Source: Neobacillus cucumis (lineage in GTDB: Bacteria > Bacillota > Bacilli > Bacillales_B > DSM-18226). Taken from it: a stretch of DNA of 61,234 nt. How positions within the stretch are numbered: the first letter of the stretch is position 1; each line of letters begins with the position of its first letter. This document shows, in pieces, positions 8,160 through 17,113 of this stretch. Position numbers and translations under genes: made by a program. The stretch is from positions 1 to 61,234 of the forward strand of contig NZ_JAEHGC010000022.1 in NCBI RefSeq assembly GCF_016107705.1. The letters are read 5' to 3'. A model generated the notes under the pieces. The model made no database searches. It was not told where the DNA came from and saw nothing but the letters and a program-made list of their open reading frames with translations.

Positions 8160-8323
8160 ACAAAACATCAATCCTTTATTAAATATTTTCAGAAACTTTA
8201 TAAGTCCATAAATGGAAATTCTGTTAAAAGACTAAGTATGATCCATTACATGATCATTTTTGCAGGTGTAATTACTGCACCCCTTTCAATACTGAATGTA
8301 TTGGATACTTATTACAGACCATT

Positions 8324-8337
8324 TGAAAACGTTTCCC
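8324..8337. promoter_or_regulatory. candidate CcpA cre site
   Basis: TGAAAACGTTTCCC matches the cre pattern TGnnAnCGnTnnCA at all but the last fixed position. It lies about 165 bp upstream of the MFS-M20 operon, a place from which catabolite repression could act. No convincing -35/-10 pair for the operon was found. Confidence 0.45.
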
Positions 8338-8531
8338 TAGGTACTAATATACTTGCAATTATTATGCCAAAATATAAGATTTCTTTAAAATTTAGTGAAA
8401 AATTGCCGACTTTTATTAAGAATCCCCTTAACTAAGCATTTTTCAAGTAAAAATCTTTACCCTATAAATCTCCTTGGAAAATGAACATATTAAATAAATT
8501 CCAAATTGTGCAAATATATAATAGATCAGTA

Positions 8532-8564
8532 AAATTTTTTTTACTCCGATAGTAAAAAAAATTT
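8532..8564. repeat. perfect 14-bp AT-rich inverted repeat
   Basis: AAATTTTTTTTACT and AGTAAAAAAAATTT flank a 5-nt centre (CCGAT) with no mismatch. As RNA it would be a weak A-U hairpin; as DNA it could be an operator for a dimeric regulator. It lies upstream of the MFS operon and downstream of rpsI. Confidence 0.7.
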
Positions 8565-8625
8565 CACAAAAGTAATGAATGAAGTTTAAATAAATGGTTA
8601 GCGTCAATTAGAGGAGGACAAGCCA

Positions 8626-8670
8626 ATGAGGAAAAAAAGACCCCCAACCAAATTGGTTGAGAGCCTTTGA
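8626..8670 (+). other. 14-codon frame with strong ribosome site
   Basis: AGAGGAGG is followed at 9 nt by ATG and 14 sense codons (MRKKRPPTKLVESL, stop TGA). The frame lies on the plus strand across the rpsI terminator, so transcription from the left would be needed. It may be the leftover start of a lost gene or chance. Confidence 0.2.
8639..8665 (-). terminator. terminator of rplM-rpsI
   Basis: On the minus strand GGCTCTCAACC pairs with GGTTGGGGGTC (11 bp with three G-U) and is followed directly by seven T. It lies 15 bp after the rpsI stop. Confidence 0.9.
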
Positions 8671-8679
8671 AACGTATAA

Positions 8680-9072
8680 TTAACGTTTTGAGAACTGAGG
8701 TGCACGACGAGCGCCTTTAAGACCGTATTTTTTACGTTCTTTCATACGAGCGTCACGAGTTAATAGACCTGCGCGTTTTAATGTTGGACGGTATTCTGGA
8801 TCAGCTTGAAGTAATGCACGAGCAATACCGTGGCGGATTGCGCCAGCTTGACCAGTGTAGCCACCGCCTTTTACGTTTACAAGAACATCGTAGCTGCCTA
8901 CAGTTTCAGTCGCTACTAATGGTTGTCTTACAACAACACGTAAAGCTTCAAATGGAATATAGTTTTCGATGTCACGATTGTTAATAACAATTTTACCTGT
9001 ACCTGGAACTAAGCGCACGCGTGCAACGGAGCTCTTACGACGACCAGTACCAATATATTGAACCTGTGCCAT
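8680..9072 (-). CDS. rpsI: 30S ribosomal protein S9
   Basis: 130 aa. S9 belongs to the head of the 30S subunit; its C-terminal tail reaches the P site, and the usual tail is present here ([10 protein letters not shown], last ten residues). The N-terminal [14 protein letters not shown] is diagnostic. It follows rplM by 20 bp behind a good ribosome site and ends at a strong terminator, so the two form the standard L13-S9 operon. Confidence 0.99.
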   Translation of the reverse strand: MAQVQYIGTGRRKSSVARVRLVPGTGKIVINNRDIENYIPFEALRVVVRQPLVATETVGSYDVLVNVKGGGYTGQAGAIRHGIARALLQADPEYRPTLKRAGLLTRDARMKERKKYGLKGARRAPQFSKR

Positions 9073-9092
9073 GTTAATTCCCTCCCTTTAAA

Positions 9093-9530
9093 TTATCCGC
9101 GAAGTTCGTAAACTTCTGGTTGTTGTGCTTGGTGCTTGTGCTCAGCCCCAGCATATACGTGTAATTTTTTGAACATTTGACGGCCAAGAGAATTCTTTGG
9201 AAGCATGCCTTTAACAGCAAGCTCGATCATTTTCTCAGCATAGTTAGTACGCATTTCAAGAGCAGTTCTTTGTTTTAAACCACCTGGGTGTAAGCTGTGA
9301 CGGTAGTAGATCTTGTCAGTTAATTTCTTACCAGTTAGTTCAACTTTAGAAGCGTTGATAATGATCACATGGTCACCAGTGTCAACATGTGGAGTAAAAG
9401 TTGGTTTGTTTTTACCACGTAGAATTGATGCTACTTCAGAAGCAAGACGACCAAGAGTTTTGCCTTCTGCATCAATTACGTACCATTTACGCTCGATATT
9501 GTTGGCATTTGCCATAAATGTTGTACGCAT
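9093..9530 (-). CDS. rplM: 50S ribosomal protein L13
   Basis: 145 aa, the usual Bacillus length. L13 is an early assembly protein of the 50S subunit. Recognised from [19 protein letters not shown] and the HPGGLK motif. Expression is probably controlled by its own leader RNA, which lies directly upstream between a good sigma-A promoter and the ribosome site GGAGGG. Confidence 0.99.
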   Translation of the reverse strand: MRTTFMANANNIERKWYVIDAEGKTLGRLASEVASILRGKNKPTFTPHVDTGDHVIIINASKVELTGKKLTDKIYYRHSLHPGGLKQRTALEMRTNYAEKMIELAVKGMLPKNSLGRQMFKKLHVYAGAEHKHQAQQPEVYELRG

Positions 9531-9547
9531 GAGTTTCCCTCCTAATT

Positions 9548-9709
9548 AAATCCGTAAAAGATTATTCTTTCGCACCTTCAAAGCCTTAGCGTCCATTCTG
9601 TTCCGGGAATGAACCTTTAAGACAGGCGTGCGGCTATTTTTTAAATCATATATTTTCAATCACGATGAAGACTTTCCGGGGCTTTATCGTGGGATTAAAA
9701 ACACACACA
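9548..9709 (-). ncRNA. L13 ribosomal protein leader
   Basis: The region between the promoter and rplM contains ATAGCCGCACGCCTGTC and pairing elements in the position of the known Firmicute L13 leader, thought to bind L13 or its rRNA mimic for feedback. An additional hairpin (CACGAT / ATCGTG, extended past one mismatch, at 9661-9691) lies at the 5' end. Borders are approximate and the family match is from memory. Confidence 0.65.
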
Positions 9710-9715
9710 TATAAT

Positions 9716-9744
9716 ATAATAAATACTATGGAGCCATATGTCAA
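9716..9744 (-). promoter_or_regulatory. sigma-A promoter of rplM-rpsI
   Basis: The minus strand reads TTGACA (9739-9744), 17 nt, TATTAT (9716-9721). It lies upstream of the L13 leader and just past the truA stop, so rplM-rpsI can be expressed independently of truA. Confidence 0.88.
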
Positions 9745-9781
9745 GAAAATGTTACACCAGGATGGGTTGTTACTCGAACTT

Positions 9782-10522
9782 TTATTTGTAAAATACCTTC
9801 CATAAGTACAAACCATGCGCTGGAGCTGTTTTTCCGGCAAACTTTCTATCCTTCGCCTGTAAAACTTGGGGTAGATCTGATGGCTTCCTATCTCCAGAGC
9901 CGACCTCTAACAATGTTCCAACTAAAATTCTCACCATATTATATAAAAAGCCATTTCCTACAAAACGAAAGATAAGCATATCTTGATCAACTGTTATCTC
10001 AATCGATTCAATCGTACGAATCTTATCTTCTACCTCCGTCTTTGCGGAACAGAAGCTTGTAAAATCATGTGTCCCAAGTAAATAGTGAACAGCCTCACTC
10101 ATCGCATCCACATTTAATTTATAGGGAAACTGGTAGGCATATTTTCGCTGAAATGGGTCTCTCTTAGTGGACAGCCGCAGAACATAGCGATATTCCTTTC
10201 CAACAGCATCAAAACGCGCATGAAACGAATCATGCACCTTCTCAACCGATAGCACGGCAAGATCCCCCGGTAATAAGGAATTTAGGGCTGCTACCCACTT
10301 CTCCTCTAGAATTTGAAGCGGCGAATCAAAATGAATCACCTGGCCCTTTGCATGAACACCAGCATCTGTTCTACCTGAGGCAGCAACCCTCACAACATTT
10401 CCCTTATGGATTTTTGTTAAAACATTTTCCAGTACCAATTGGACTGTGCGTTTATTCGGCTGAATCTGATAACCGGAAAAATCAGAACCATCATATGAAA
10501 TTATGCATTTATAGCGGTTCAT
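9782..10522 (-). CDS. truA: tRNA pseudouridine(38-40) synthase TruA
   Basis: 246 aa. Makes pseudouridine at positions 38-40 of the tRNA anticodon arm. The catalytic Asp lies in [13 protein letters not shown] (~residue 52), and [12 protein letters not shown] is the family's N-terminal signature. I start at ATG 10522 (MNRYKC), matching the usual length; an in-frame ATG at 10537 overlaps the ecfT stop as TAATG and could be used by coupled translation. It closes the ecfA1-ecfA2-ecfT operon. Confidence 0.97.
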   Translation of the reverse strand: MNRYKCIISYDGSDFSGYQIQPNKRTVQLVLENVLTKIHKGNVVRVAASGRTDAGVHAKGQVIHFDSPLQILEEKWVAALNSLLPGDLAVLSVEKVHDSFHARFDAVGKEYRYVLRLSTKRDPFQRKYAYQFPYKLNVDAMSEAVHYLLGTHDFTSFCSAKTEVEDKIRTIESIEITVDQDMLIFRFVGNGFLYNMVRILVGTLLEVGSGDRKPSDLPQVLQAKDRKFAGKTAPAHGLYLWKVFYK

Positions 10523-10536
10523 TTCGTTTCGCCCCA

Positions 10537-11334
10537 TTACGAACGTAATAAAATTAAAAGAATACAAAGTATAACAAGTATCACGATTTGGATGGAATCA
10601 CGATTATTCCAGCTCAATTGCCGGTATTTCGTTCTACCCTCACCGCCACGGTACCCTCTTGCCTCCATCGCGACAGCCAACTCTTCTGCTCGTTTAAAAG
10701 AACTAACGAATAACGGAATAAGTAAAGGAATAACAGCTTTCATACGTTCCTTAATGGGCCCGCTTGAAAACTCAACTCCTCTGGCAATTTGCGCTTTCAT
10801 GATTTTATCCGTTTCCTGCATGAGAGTAGGGATGAATCGTAGTGCGATGGACATCATTAGAGCCATTTCGTGAACTGGAAAGCGGACCTTTTTTAAAGGA
10901 TGTAACAGTGTTTCAAGTCCATCTGTTATTTCAATTGGTGTCGTCGTTAACGTTAATAAGGATGTCATTAATATTAACAAAAAGAATCTTAATGAAATGA
11001 AAATCCCCATCCTAAGTCCTTCATCATAAACCTTCACTGGACCAACATGAAAAAGAAGGTTCCCTTCTTTCGTAAATAAAAGCTGCATGACAAAGGTAAA
11101 TAAAACAAGCCAAATGATCGGTTTTAAACCGGTATATAAAAAGCGAACGGGAATTTTTGATAAACCAATCATAAAAAAAGTATAAATTCCAATAAGTGCA
11201 TAGGTCATCCAATTGTTTGCCAGAAAAATAATGCAGACAAATAAAAATATAATGATTAACTTAGAACGTGGATCCATCCTGTGAACAGCGGAGTCTGCAG
11301 GTACAAATCGCCCAAAAATCATTTTATCCATCAT
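10537..11334 (-). CDS. ecfT: ECF transporter transmembrane protein EcfT
   Basis: 265 aa with about five or six membrane helices. EcfT couples the two ATPases EcfA1/EcfA2 to interchangeable substrate-binding S components (vitamins, metals). Both diagnostic Ala-Arg-Gly coupling motifs are visible: QIARGVEF and MEARGYRGG. The start overlaps the ecfA2 stop as ATGA, and the stop overlaps a possible truA start, so translation is tightly coupled. No S component is encoded here, as usual for the shared group II module. Confidence 0.97.
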   Translation of the reverse strand: MMDKMIFGRFVPADSAVHRMDPRSKLIIIFLFVCIIFLANNWMTYALIGIYTFFMIGLSKIPVRFLYTGLKPIIWLVLFTFVMQLLFTKEGNLLFHVGPVKVYDEGLRMGIFISLRFFLLILMTSLLTLTTTPIEITDGLETLLHPLKKVRFPVHEMALMMSIALRFIPTLMQETDKIMKAQIARGVEFSSGPIKERMKAVIPLLIPLFVSSFKRAEELAVAMEARGYRGGEGRTKYRQLSWNNRDSIQIVILVILCILLILLRS

Positions 11335-12200
11335 ACCCGTTCACCTCTGCTTATTAGGGCTGTTACAGCAGAAGATAGCTGTTCAATGGTTAAATAAGTT
11401 TTCCCAAGCTTTTTACCCATAGCTTTTTCAAGCTTAAGTTGAAAACGGACCACTTCTGGAACATCTAATCCCATTTGGAGTAACTCTTCTGTAGCGGTAA
11501 AAATCTCCTCAGGTGTTCCCTTTTTAACAACCTTTCCTTGTTGCATAATCACGATTTGTTCTGCATACTGAGCGGCATCCTCCATACTATGAGTAACCAA
11601 AATCGTTGAGAGTCCTCTTTCCTTATGCAAACGATAAAACATATCCATAATTTCCTTGCGGCCCCTTGGATCTAAACCAGCGGTGGGCTCATCCAAGACA
11701 ATTACGTCAGGTTCCATGGCAAGGACGCCTGCAATGGCTACCCGACGCATTTGGCCTCCTGATAGGTCAAATGGTGACTTTTCTAATATTTCCTCTGATA
11801 GTCCAACATGTTTAAGTGCAGTCCTAGCTCTCTCTTTTGCCTCTTGTTCAGAAACCCCAAAATTCATGGGGCCAAAAATAATATCCTTTTCGACGGTTTC
11901 TTCGAATAATTGATGTTCCGGGAACTGAAAGACAATTCCCACCTTTTGCCGAATTGGTTTAAGATTTTTATTTTTCTGCTTGGCTTTTATTTCATGGCTT
12001 CCTATTACTACCAAACCTGCAGTCGGTTGTAAAAGAGCATTTAAATGCTGTAATACGGTCGACTTTCCAGAGCCGGTATGTCCAATAACAGCCAGGTAGG
12101 TTCCCGTTTTAATATCGATTGAAACATCTTCAATGGCCAGCCGCTCGAAAGGGGTATTCACTTGATAACGATATTCTACATTCTGCAGTGAGATGTCCAT
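11331..12200 (-). CDS. ecfA2: ECF transporter ATP-binding protein EcfA2
   Basis: 289 aa ABC ATPase, partner of EcfA1. Walker A is GHTGSGKST (~39), the Q-loop [13 protein letters not shown], the signature LSGGQMRR, Walker [13 protein letters not shown] and switch His VTHSMED. Its start lies inside the end of ecfA1 (25-bp overlap), as expected for coupled synthesis of a heterodimer. Its own ribosome site is weak (AGAGAT), consistent with coupling. Confidence 0.97.
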   Translation of the reverse strand: MDISLQNVEYRYQVNTPFERLAIEDVSIDIKTGTYLAVIGHTGSGKSTVLQHLNALLQPTAGLVVIGSHEIKAKQKNKNLKPIRQKVGIVFQFPEHQLFEETVEKDIIFGPMNFGVSEQEAKERARTALKHVGLSEEILEKSPFDLSGGQMRRVAIAGVLAMEPDVIVLDEPTAGLDPRGRKEIMDMFYRLHKERGLSTILVTHSMEDAAQYAEQIVIMQQGKVVKKGTPEEIFTATEELLQMGLDVPEVVRFQLKLEKAMGKKLGKTYLTIEQLSSAVTALISRGERV

Positions 12201-13015
12201 ATCTCTGTCACCAACTCTTCTTCCGTTAAATAATGTTTCGATAATTCAATTCCTTTTTGGCGGAAAGCTTTACTCATTTTCACGGAAAAAGGGATATCTA
12301 GACCCAATTGAATTAACTCTTCATCCATCGAAAAAATTTCCTCAGGAGTCCCCTCACGGTATACCTCCCCACGATTCATGACAATCATCCGGTCAGCTTT
12401 AGCTGCCTCTTCTAAGTCATGTGTGATGGATATAACAGTCAGCTGTTTTTCGTCCTTCAACGTTCGGACGGTCTCTAACACTTCTTCTCTACCTCTAGGG
12501 TCAAGCATGGATGTCGCTTCATCTAAGATAATAATAGAAGGTCTAAGAGCTAGTACACCCGCAATGGCCACACGTTGTTTCTGGCCGCCTGAAAGATGGT
12601 GGGGCTCTTGATTAAGAAATTGATCCATTTTGACTTTTCGTAAAGAATCTTCAACCCTCTGGACCATTTCATCCCTAGGTATTCCATGATTTTCTAAACC
12701 AAAAGCCACATCATCCTGAACAGTTGTCCCCACAAATTGATTATCTGGGTTCTGAAATACCATTCCTAATTTTTCCCGAATATCCCAAACAGATTCTTCC
12801 GTTAATTTCAAACCACAAACAGTAATCTCACCTTGCTGCGGAAATTGGAGACCATTTAAAAGTTTTGCAGTAGTAGACTTCCCAGAGCCATTATGGCCCA
12901 CAATGGCCAGCCACTCCCCTTCGAAAATATCAAAGCTTACATTTTCGAGAGCATAGCGGTCCTGCGAATCATATTTAAAAGATACATTGTCAAGGGATAC
13001 AATTGGTTTTTTCAC
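12176..13015 (-). CDS. ecfA1: ECF transporter ATP-binding protein EcfA1
   Basis: 279 aa ABC ATPase. Walker [10 protein letters not shown] (~43), Q-loop [13 protein letters not shown], signature LSGGQKQR, Walker [13 protein letters not shown], switch ITHDLEE. The frame is open to TTG 13036, but AGGGGG stands 9 nt before GTG 13015, which I choose. It is the first gene of ecfA1-ecfA2-ecfT-truA. About 70 nt upstream lies a large terminator-like structure, and I see no clear promoter between, so expression may depend on read-through from the alpha operon. Confidence 0.97.
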   Translation of the reverse strand: MKKPIVSLDNVSFKYDSQDRYALENVSFDIFEGEWLAIVGHNGSGKSTTAKLLNGLQFPQQGEITVCGLKLTEESVWDIREKLGMVFQNPDNQFVGTTVQDDVAFGLENHGIPRDEMVQRVEDSLRKVKMDQFLNQEPHHLSGGQKQRVAIAGVLALRPSIIILDEATSMLDPRGREEVLETVRTLKDEKQLTVISITHDLEEAAKADRMIVMNRGEVYREGTPEEIFSMDEELIQLGLDIPFSVKMSKAFRQKGIELSKHYLTEEELVTEIWTSHCRM

Positions 13016-13082
13016 GAGTGATTTCCCCCTACTCAACTAAAACAGAACTAAACTCAACTCATATTTTACTACATACAAAAAA

Positions 13083-13165
13083 AGCCTGCACCTCTTCCCT
13101 GGCAGGAACGAAATTTCATCTGCCGATTTAACAGGAATTCCAAAATGGAAATGGGAGAGGTGCAT
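13083..13165 (-). terminator. branched terminator-like structure upstream of ecfA1
   Basis: On the minus strand TGCACCTCTCCC pairs with GGGAAGAGGTGCA (12 bp, one bulged A), enclosing two smaller hairpins (TTCC-ATTTT-GGAA; GGCAG...CTGCC) and followed by GGC and seven T. The closing stem plus T-run is terminator-like; the three-way inner fold is more elaborate than needed for that. It stands between rplQ and ecfA1. Confidence 0.65.
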
Positions 13166-13193
13166 GAGCTAGACAAGACGTGAAAAGAATAAT

Positions 13194-13349
13194 CTAATAA
13201 GGCCAATAGATATTCCTCCAGAGAGGCATTACTGCTTCATATGTGCTCCTAAAAAATATAGGGGTCACGCTCATCGTAACGCTCTTTTTGGCTTGGTTCG
13301 TACGTATATAAGATATTGATACAGCAAAAGGGCAAAGAACAAGTTTCAT
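13194..13349 (-). CDS. doubtful 51-aa ORF between rplQ and ecfA1
   Basis: An ATG-initiated frame of 51 codons fills part of the rplQ-ecfA1 gap; the last 18 residues read RSTYEAVMPLWRNIYWPY. It lacks a convincing ribosome site, its start overlaps the rplQ terminator hairpin, and I know no family. It may be coincidental; the region is described here mainly because no other gene fits. Confidence 0.15.
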   Translation of the reverse strand: MKLVLCPFAVSISYIRTNQAKKSVTMSVTPIFFRSTYEAVMPLWRNIYWPY

Positions 13350-13370
13350 TATAAACTGTCCAGCGCCCTT
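13328..13370 (-). terminator. probable terminator of the alpha operon (after rplQ)
   Basis: The minus strand folds into a two-tier hairpin: AAGGGC / GCCCTT enclosing GGACAGTTT / AAACTTGTTC, followed by TTTTGCTG. It starts 17 bp after the rplQ stop. The U-tract is short, so some read-through to ecfA1 is possible. Confidence 0.6.
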
Positions 13371-13386
13371 GTTGTCTGATAAGGAA

Positions 13387-13749
13387 TTAAACTAACTCGA
13401 TAATTACCATTGGCGCACCGTCACCGCGGCGAGGTCCAAGTTTCATAATGCGAGTGTATCCACCTTGGCGCTCTTGGTAACGAGGAGCGATATCAGTGAA
13501 AAGTTTTTGTAATGCGCTTGTATTGTTCTCAACATCAGCAACCTCATTACGAACGTATGAAGCAGCTTGACGGCGAGCATGTAAATCACCACGTTTACCT
13601 AAAGTGATCATTTTTTCAACAGTTGAACGAATTTCTTTCGCACGAGTTTCTGTTGTTTCAATACGCTCATTGATAATTAAATCAGTTGTTAAATCACGAA
13701 GCATAGCTTTACGCTGTGCACTTGTGCGTCCTAACTTTCTGTATGCCAT
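13387..13749 (-). CDS. rplQ: 50S ribosomal protein L17
   Basis: 120 aa, the normal Bacillus length. L17 lies near the peptide exit tunnel. Recognised from [19 protein letters not shown] at the N-terminus and the family end [15 protein letters not shown]. Last gene of the alpha cluster, 66 bp after rpoA, followed by a hairpin. Confidence 0.99.
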   Translation of the reverse strand: MAYRKLGRTSAQRKAMLRDLTTDLIINERIETTETRAKEIRSTVEKMITLGKRGDLHARRQAASYVRNEVADVENNTSALQKLFTDIAPRYQERQGGYTRIMKLGPRRGDGAPMVIIELV

Positions 13750-13815
13750 GAAGGGTTCCCTCCTTTGTTGAAGTCATTAAAAAAATCATCGCAATCAGAC
13801 GAATGCTTGAATGAA

Positions 13816-14760
13816 CTAGTCGTCTTTACGCAAGCCTAATCCTAGTTCTTCTAGTTTCGCTTTTACCTCTTCTAGAGATTTGCGACCTAGGTTTCGTACT
13901 TTCATCATATCTTCTTCAGTCTTATTAGCTAATTCCTGAACAGTATTAATGCCAGCACGCTTTAAGCAGTTATAAGAACGAACGGATAGATCAAGTTCTT
14001 CTATTGTCATCTCTAGAACTTTTTCTTTCTGATCTTCTTCTTTTTCAATCATAATTTCAGCATTTTGAGCCTCGTCAGTTAACCCAACGAATATATTCAA
14101 ATGCTCGGTCAAAATCTTCGAACCAAGAGCAATCGCTTCTTTTGGCCCAGTGCTTCCATCTGTCCAAACATCAAGCGTTAGCTTATCATAATTTGTCATT
14201 TGACCTACACGAGTGTTTTCTACCTGATAGGACACTCTTGCTACCGGAGTATAAATAGAATCAATCGGAATCACACCAATCGGTTGATCCTCACGCTTAT
14301 TTTGTTCTGCCGGTGTATAGCCGCGTCCGCGTCTAGCAGTTAAACGCATGCGAAGATGACCGCTTGAAGCTAATGTTGCGATATGAAGATCAGGATTTAA
14401 AATCTCAACATCACTGTCATGCGTAATATGACTACCCTTGACAGGACCTTCACCTTGAACATCGATTTCAAGTGTTTTCTCTTCATCAGAGTAGATTTTA
14501 ATAGCTAATTTTTTAATGTTTAAAATGATGGATGTTACATCCTCTACGACGCCTTCAATTGTTGAGAACTCATGAAGTACCCCATCGACCTGAATCGATG
14601 TAACAGCGGCACCTGGGAGTGAAGATAATAGGATACGACGTAAGGAGTTACCCAAAGTGGTACCATATCCACGCTCAAGTGGCTCTACGACGAACTTCCC
14701 GTACTTGGCATCATCGCTGATCTCAACCGTTTCGATTTTTGGTTTTTCTATTTCGATCAT
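13816..14760 (-). CDS. rpoA: RNA polymerase alpha subunit
   Basis: 314 aa. The N-terminal domain (~1-230) dimerises and binds beta and beta'; the C-terminal domain (~245-314) contacts UP elements and activators, with the conserved [16 protein letters not shown] and NLGRKSLEE helices. I use ATG 14760 behind GGAGGG (7 nt); a TTG directly before it also reads in frame. It follows rpsK after an unusually long 177-bp gap with two hairpins. Confidence 0.99.
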   Translation of the reverse strand: MIEIEKPKIETVEISDDAKYGKFVVEPLERGYGTTLGNSLRRILLSSLPGAAVTSIQVDGVLHEFSTIEGVVEDVTSIILNIKKLAIKIYSDEEKTLEIDVQGEGPVKGSHITHDSDVEILNPDLHIATLASSGHLRMRLTARRGRGYTPAEQNKREDQPIGVIPIDSIYTPVARVSYQVENTRVGQMTNYDKLTLDVWTDGSTGPKEAIALGSKILTEHLNIFVGLTDEAQNAEIMIEKEEDQKEKVLEMTIEELDLSVRSYNCLKRAGINTVQELANKTEEDMMKVRNLGRKSLEEVKAKLEELGLGLRKDD

Positions 14761-14791
14761 CAATTAACCCTCCTTCAAAACGTCGAAAACC

Positions 14792-14929
14792 TCGATTAGG
14801 TAAATGATCTAACCGAAATTCCCCCATGTATACGTTCCCGTTTTGTGCACAACAACTGGAATAAATCTTCTGTATGAACGGAAAAATTAGTATCATATCC
14901 CATTATAGACAGGGATACGAAAGTCTATA
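14792..14929 (-). other. rpsK-rpoA intergenic hairpins
   Basis: Two stem-loops lie in the rpoA leader: TATAGAC / GTCTATA (arms 14904-14910 and 14923-14929) and TCGGTTAG / CTAATCGA with one G-U (arms 14792-14799 and 14809-14816). Neither is followed by a T-run. A TATAAT at 14902-14907 has no usable -35, so I do not call a promoter. The RNA may be processed or regulated here. Confidence 0.4.
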
Positions 14930-14937
14930 CAGAAAAA

Positions 14938-15327
<390 letters not shown>

Positions 15328-15348
15328 TTAAATAACCTCCTTTGCCGA

Positions 15349-15714
15349 TTACTTCTTCTTGTTCGCAACAGTCTTACGAGGACCTTTGCGTGTACGAGCG
15401 TTGTTTTTAGTATTTTGTCCACGAACCGGTAAACCACGACGATGACGTAATCCGCGGTAGCAGCCGATTTCCATTAAACGCTTAATGTTAAGAGAAATTT
15501 CACGGCGAAGATCACCTTCAACTTTTAATTTGTCGATGATATCACGGATTTTGTTTAATTCGTCTTCAGTTAGATCACGCACACGTGTATCTTCAGAAAC
15601 ACCAGCTTCTGCTAAGATTTTTTGTGCTGTATTTTTACCAATACCATAAATGTAAGTTAACGAGATAACTACACGCTTTTCACGTGGAATATCTACACCA
15701 GCAATACGTGCCAT
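15349..15714 (-). CDS. rpsM: 30S ribosomal protein S13
   Basis: 121 aa. S13 sits in the 30S head and forms intersubunit bridges and P-site tRNA contacts through its basic tail. [20 protein letters not shown] and the [14 protein letters not shown] motif identify it. It follows rpmJ and precedes rpsK in the conserved order. Confidence 0.99.
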   Translation of the reverse strand: MARIAGVDIPREKRVVISLTYIYGIGKNTAQKILAEAGVSEDTRVRDLTEDELNKIRDIIDKLKVEGDLRREISLNIKRLMEIGCYRGLRHRRGLPVRGQNTKNNARTRKGPRKTVANKKK

Positions 15715-15738
15715 ATTTTAGCGCACCTCCTTCAAAAA

Positions 15739-15888
<150 letters not shown>

Positions 15889-16107
15889 TTATTTAAAGCG
15901 GTAAGTAATTCTTCCGCGTGTCAAGTCATATGGAGAAAGCTCAACAGTCACTTTGTCACCCGGAAGGATTCGAATGAAGTGCATTCGAATTTTACCCGAA
16001 ACATGAGCTAGCACAGTATGACCATTTTCTAATTCTACCTTAAACATTGCATTTGGCAAAGTTTCAATGACTTTACCTTCAATTTCAATTACATCATCTT
16101 TGGCCAT
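15889..16107 (-). CDS. infA: translation initiation factor IF-1
   Basis: 72 aa, full length, a single S1-like OB fold ([37 protein letters not shown]). IF-1 occupies the A site of the 30S subunit during initiation. Upstream, where map and a KOW-domain gene normally lie, there is only a scar with an extended -10 promoter, so infA probably starts its own transcript here. Confidence 0.99.
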   Translation of the reverse strand: MAKDDVIEIEGKVIETLPNAMFKVELENGHTVLAHVSGKIRMHFIRILPGDKVTVELSPYDLTRGRITYRFK

Positions 16108-16186
16108 TGGACACGTCTCCCTTCTCTTTTCAGATTGTCATTTATTTAAAAACTATTGCAAGTGCAAATCAAAGTTCAACTATACG

Positions 16187-16195
16187 ATTATAGCA
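16187..16195 (-). promoter_or_regulatory. extended -10 promoter of infA-rpmJ-rpsM
   Basis: The minus strand reads TGCTATAAT, a perfect extended -10 (TGnTATAAT), about 80 bp upstream of infA. The matching -35 is poor, which extended -10 promoters tolerate. It lies just downstream of the map remnant. Confidence 0.6.
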
Positions 16196-16216
16196 TAATG
16201 ACCCGTACCACGTCTG

Positions 16217-16406
16217 CTAGTAACAATTAGAAATTAAAATTTCTATGCCAGGCTTAGACGTAGTCCTCTTTTAACCATCATCATGTAAGTTTTGCCAAAC
16301 ACGATGTCCGGCATACTCATATAATTGAAAACCGTTTGCATCCACAAAAGTTAGAATCTTTTCGGAGATGTACGAGAGACATTTAGCCTGGTTTTGCATT
16401 TGATCA

Positions 16407-16407
<1 letters not shown>
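16217..16407 (-). pseudogene. map: methionine aminopeptidase map, deletion remnant
   Basis: The adk stop overlaps an ATG as TAATG, followed by codons for MIKCKT, matching the usual Map start MIICKT. The frame then shifts: from 16399 it reads LSYISEKILTFVDANGFQLY then EYAGHRVWQNLHDDG and a stop, resembling the Map C-terminal half (LS-IS; EYVGHGVGQ-LHEDP, with both His kept). After the stop the same frame continues KRTTSKPGIEILI, like Map KGPRLKPGMVLAI. The middle ~135 codons and the C-terminus with its metal Glu are missing. It cannot make a working enzyme; a second map elsewhere in the genome is expected. Confidence 0.8.
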
Positions 16408-17087
<680 letters not shown>

Positions 17088-17113
17088 TTAAGGGGACTTG
17101 ATCCCCCAAACCT

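Larger units (their letters stand above)
8172..8638. other. AT-rich gene-free interval upstream of the MFS gene
   Basis: No gene is supported here. A 65-codon plus-strand frame (8238-8435) lacks a ribosome site and similarity. The interval holds the cre-like site, a perfect 14-bp palindrome (8532-8564) and, at its right end, a strong ribosome site before a 14-codon frame. The MFS promoter should be here, but I cannot fix it. Confidence 0.6.

Noticed and set aside
8238..8435. 65-codon plus-strand frame upstream of the MFS gene
   Set aside because: No ribosome site, AT-rich random-looking sequence, no recognisable similarity; stops are rare there only because of base composition.
9646..9840. 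64-codon minus-strand frame between truA and rplM
   Set aside because: Overlaps the end of truA, the rplM promoter and the L13 leader; these explain the sequence better.
14902..14930. TATAAT upstream of rpoA as a promoter
   Set aside because: The hexamer at 17-nt spacing is GTATAG, far from TTGACA, and there is no extended -10; it is part of an inverted repeat.
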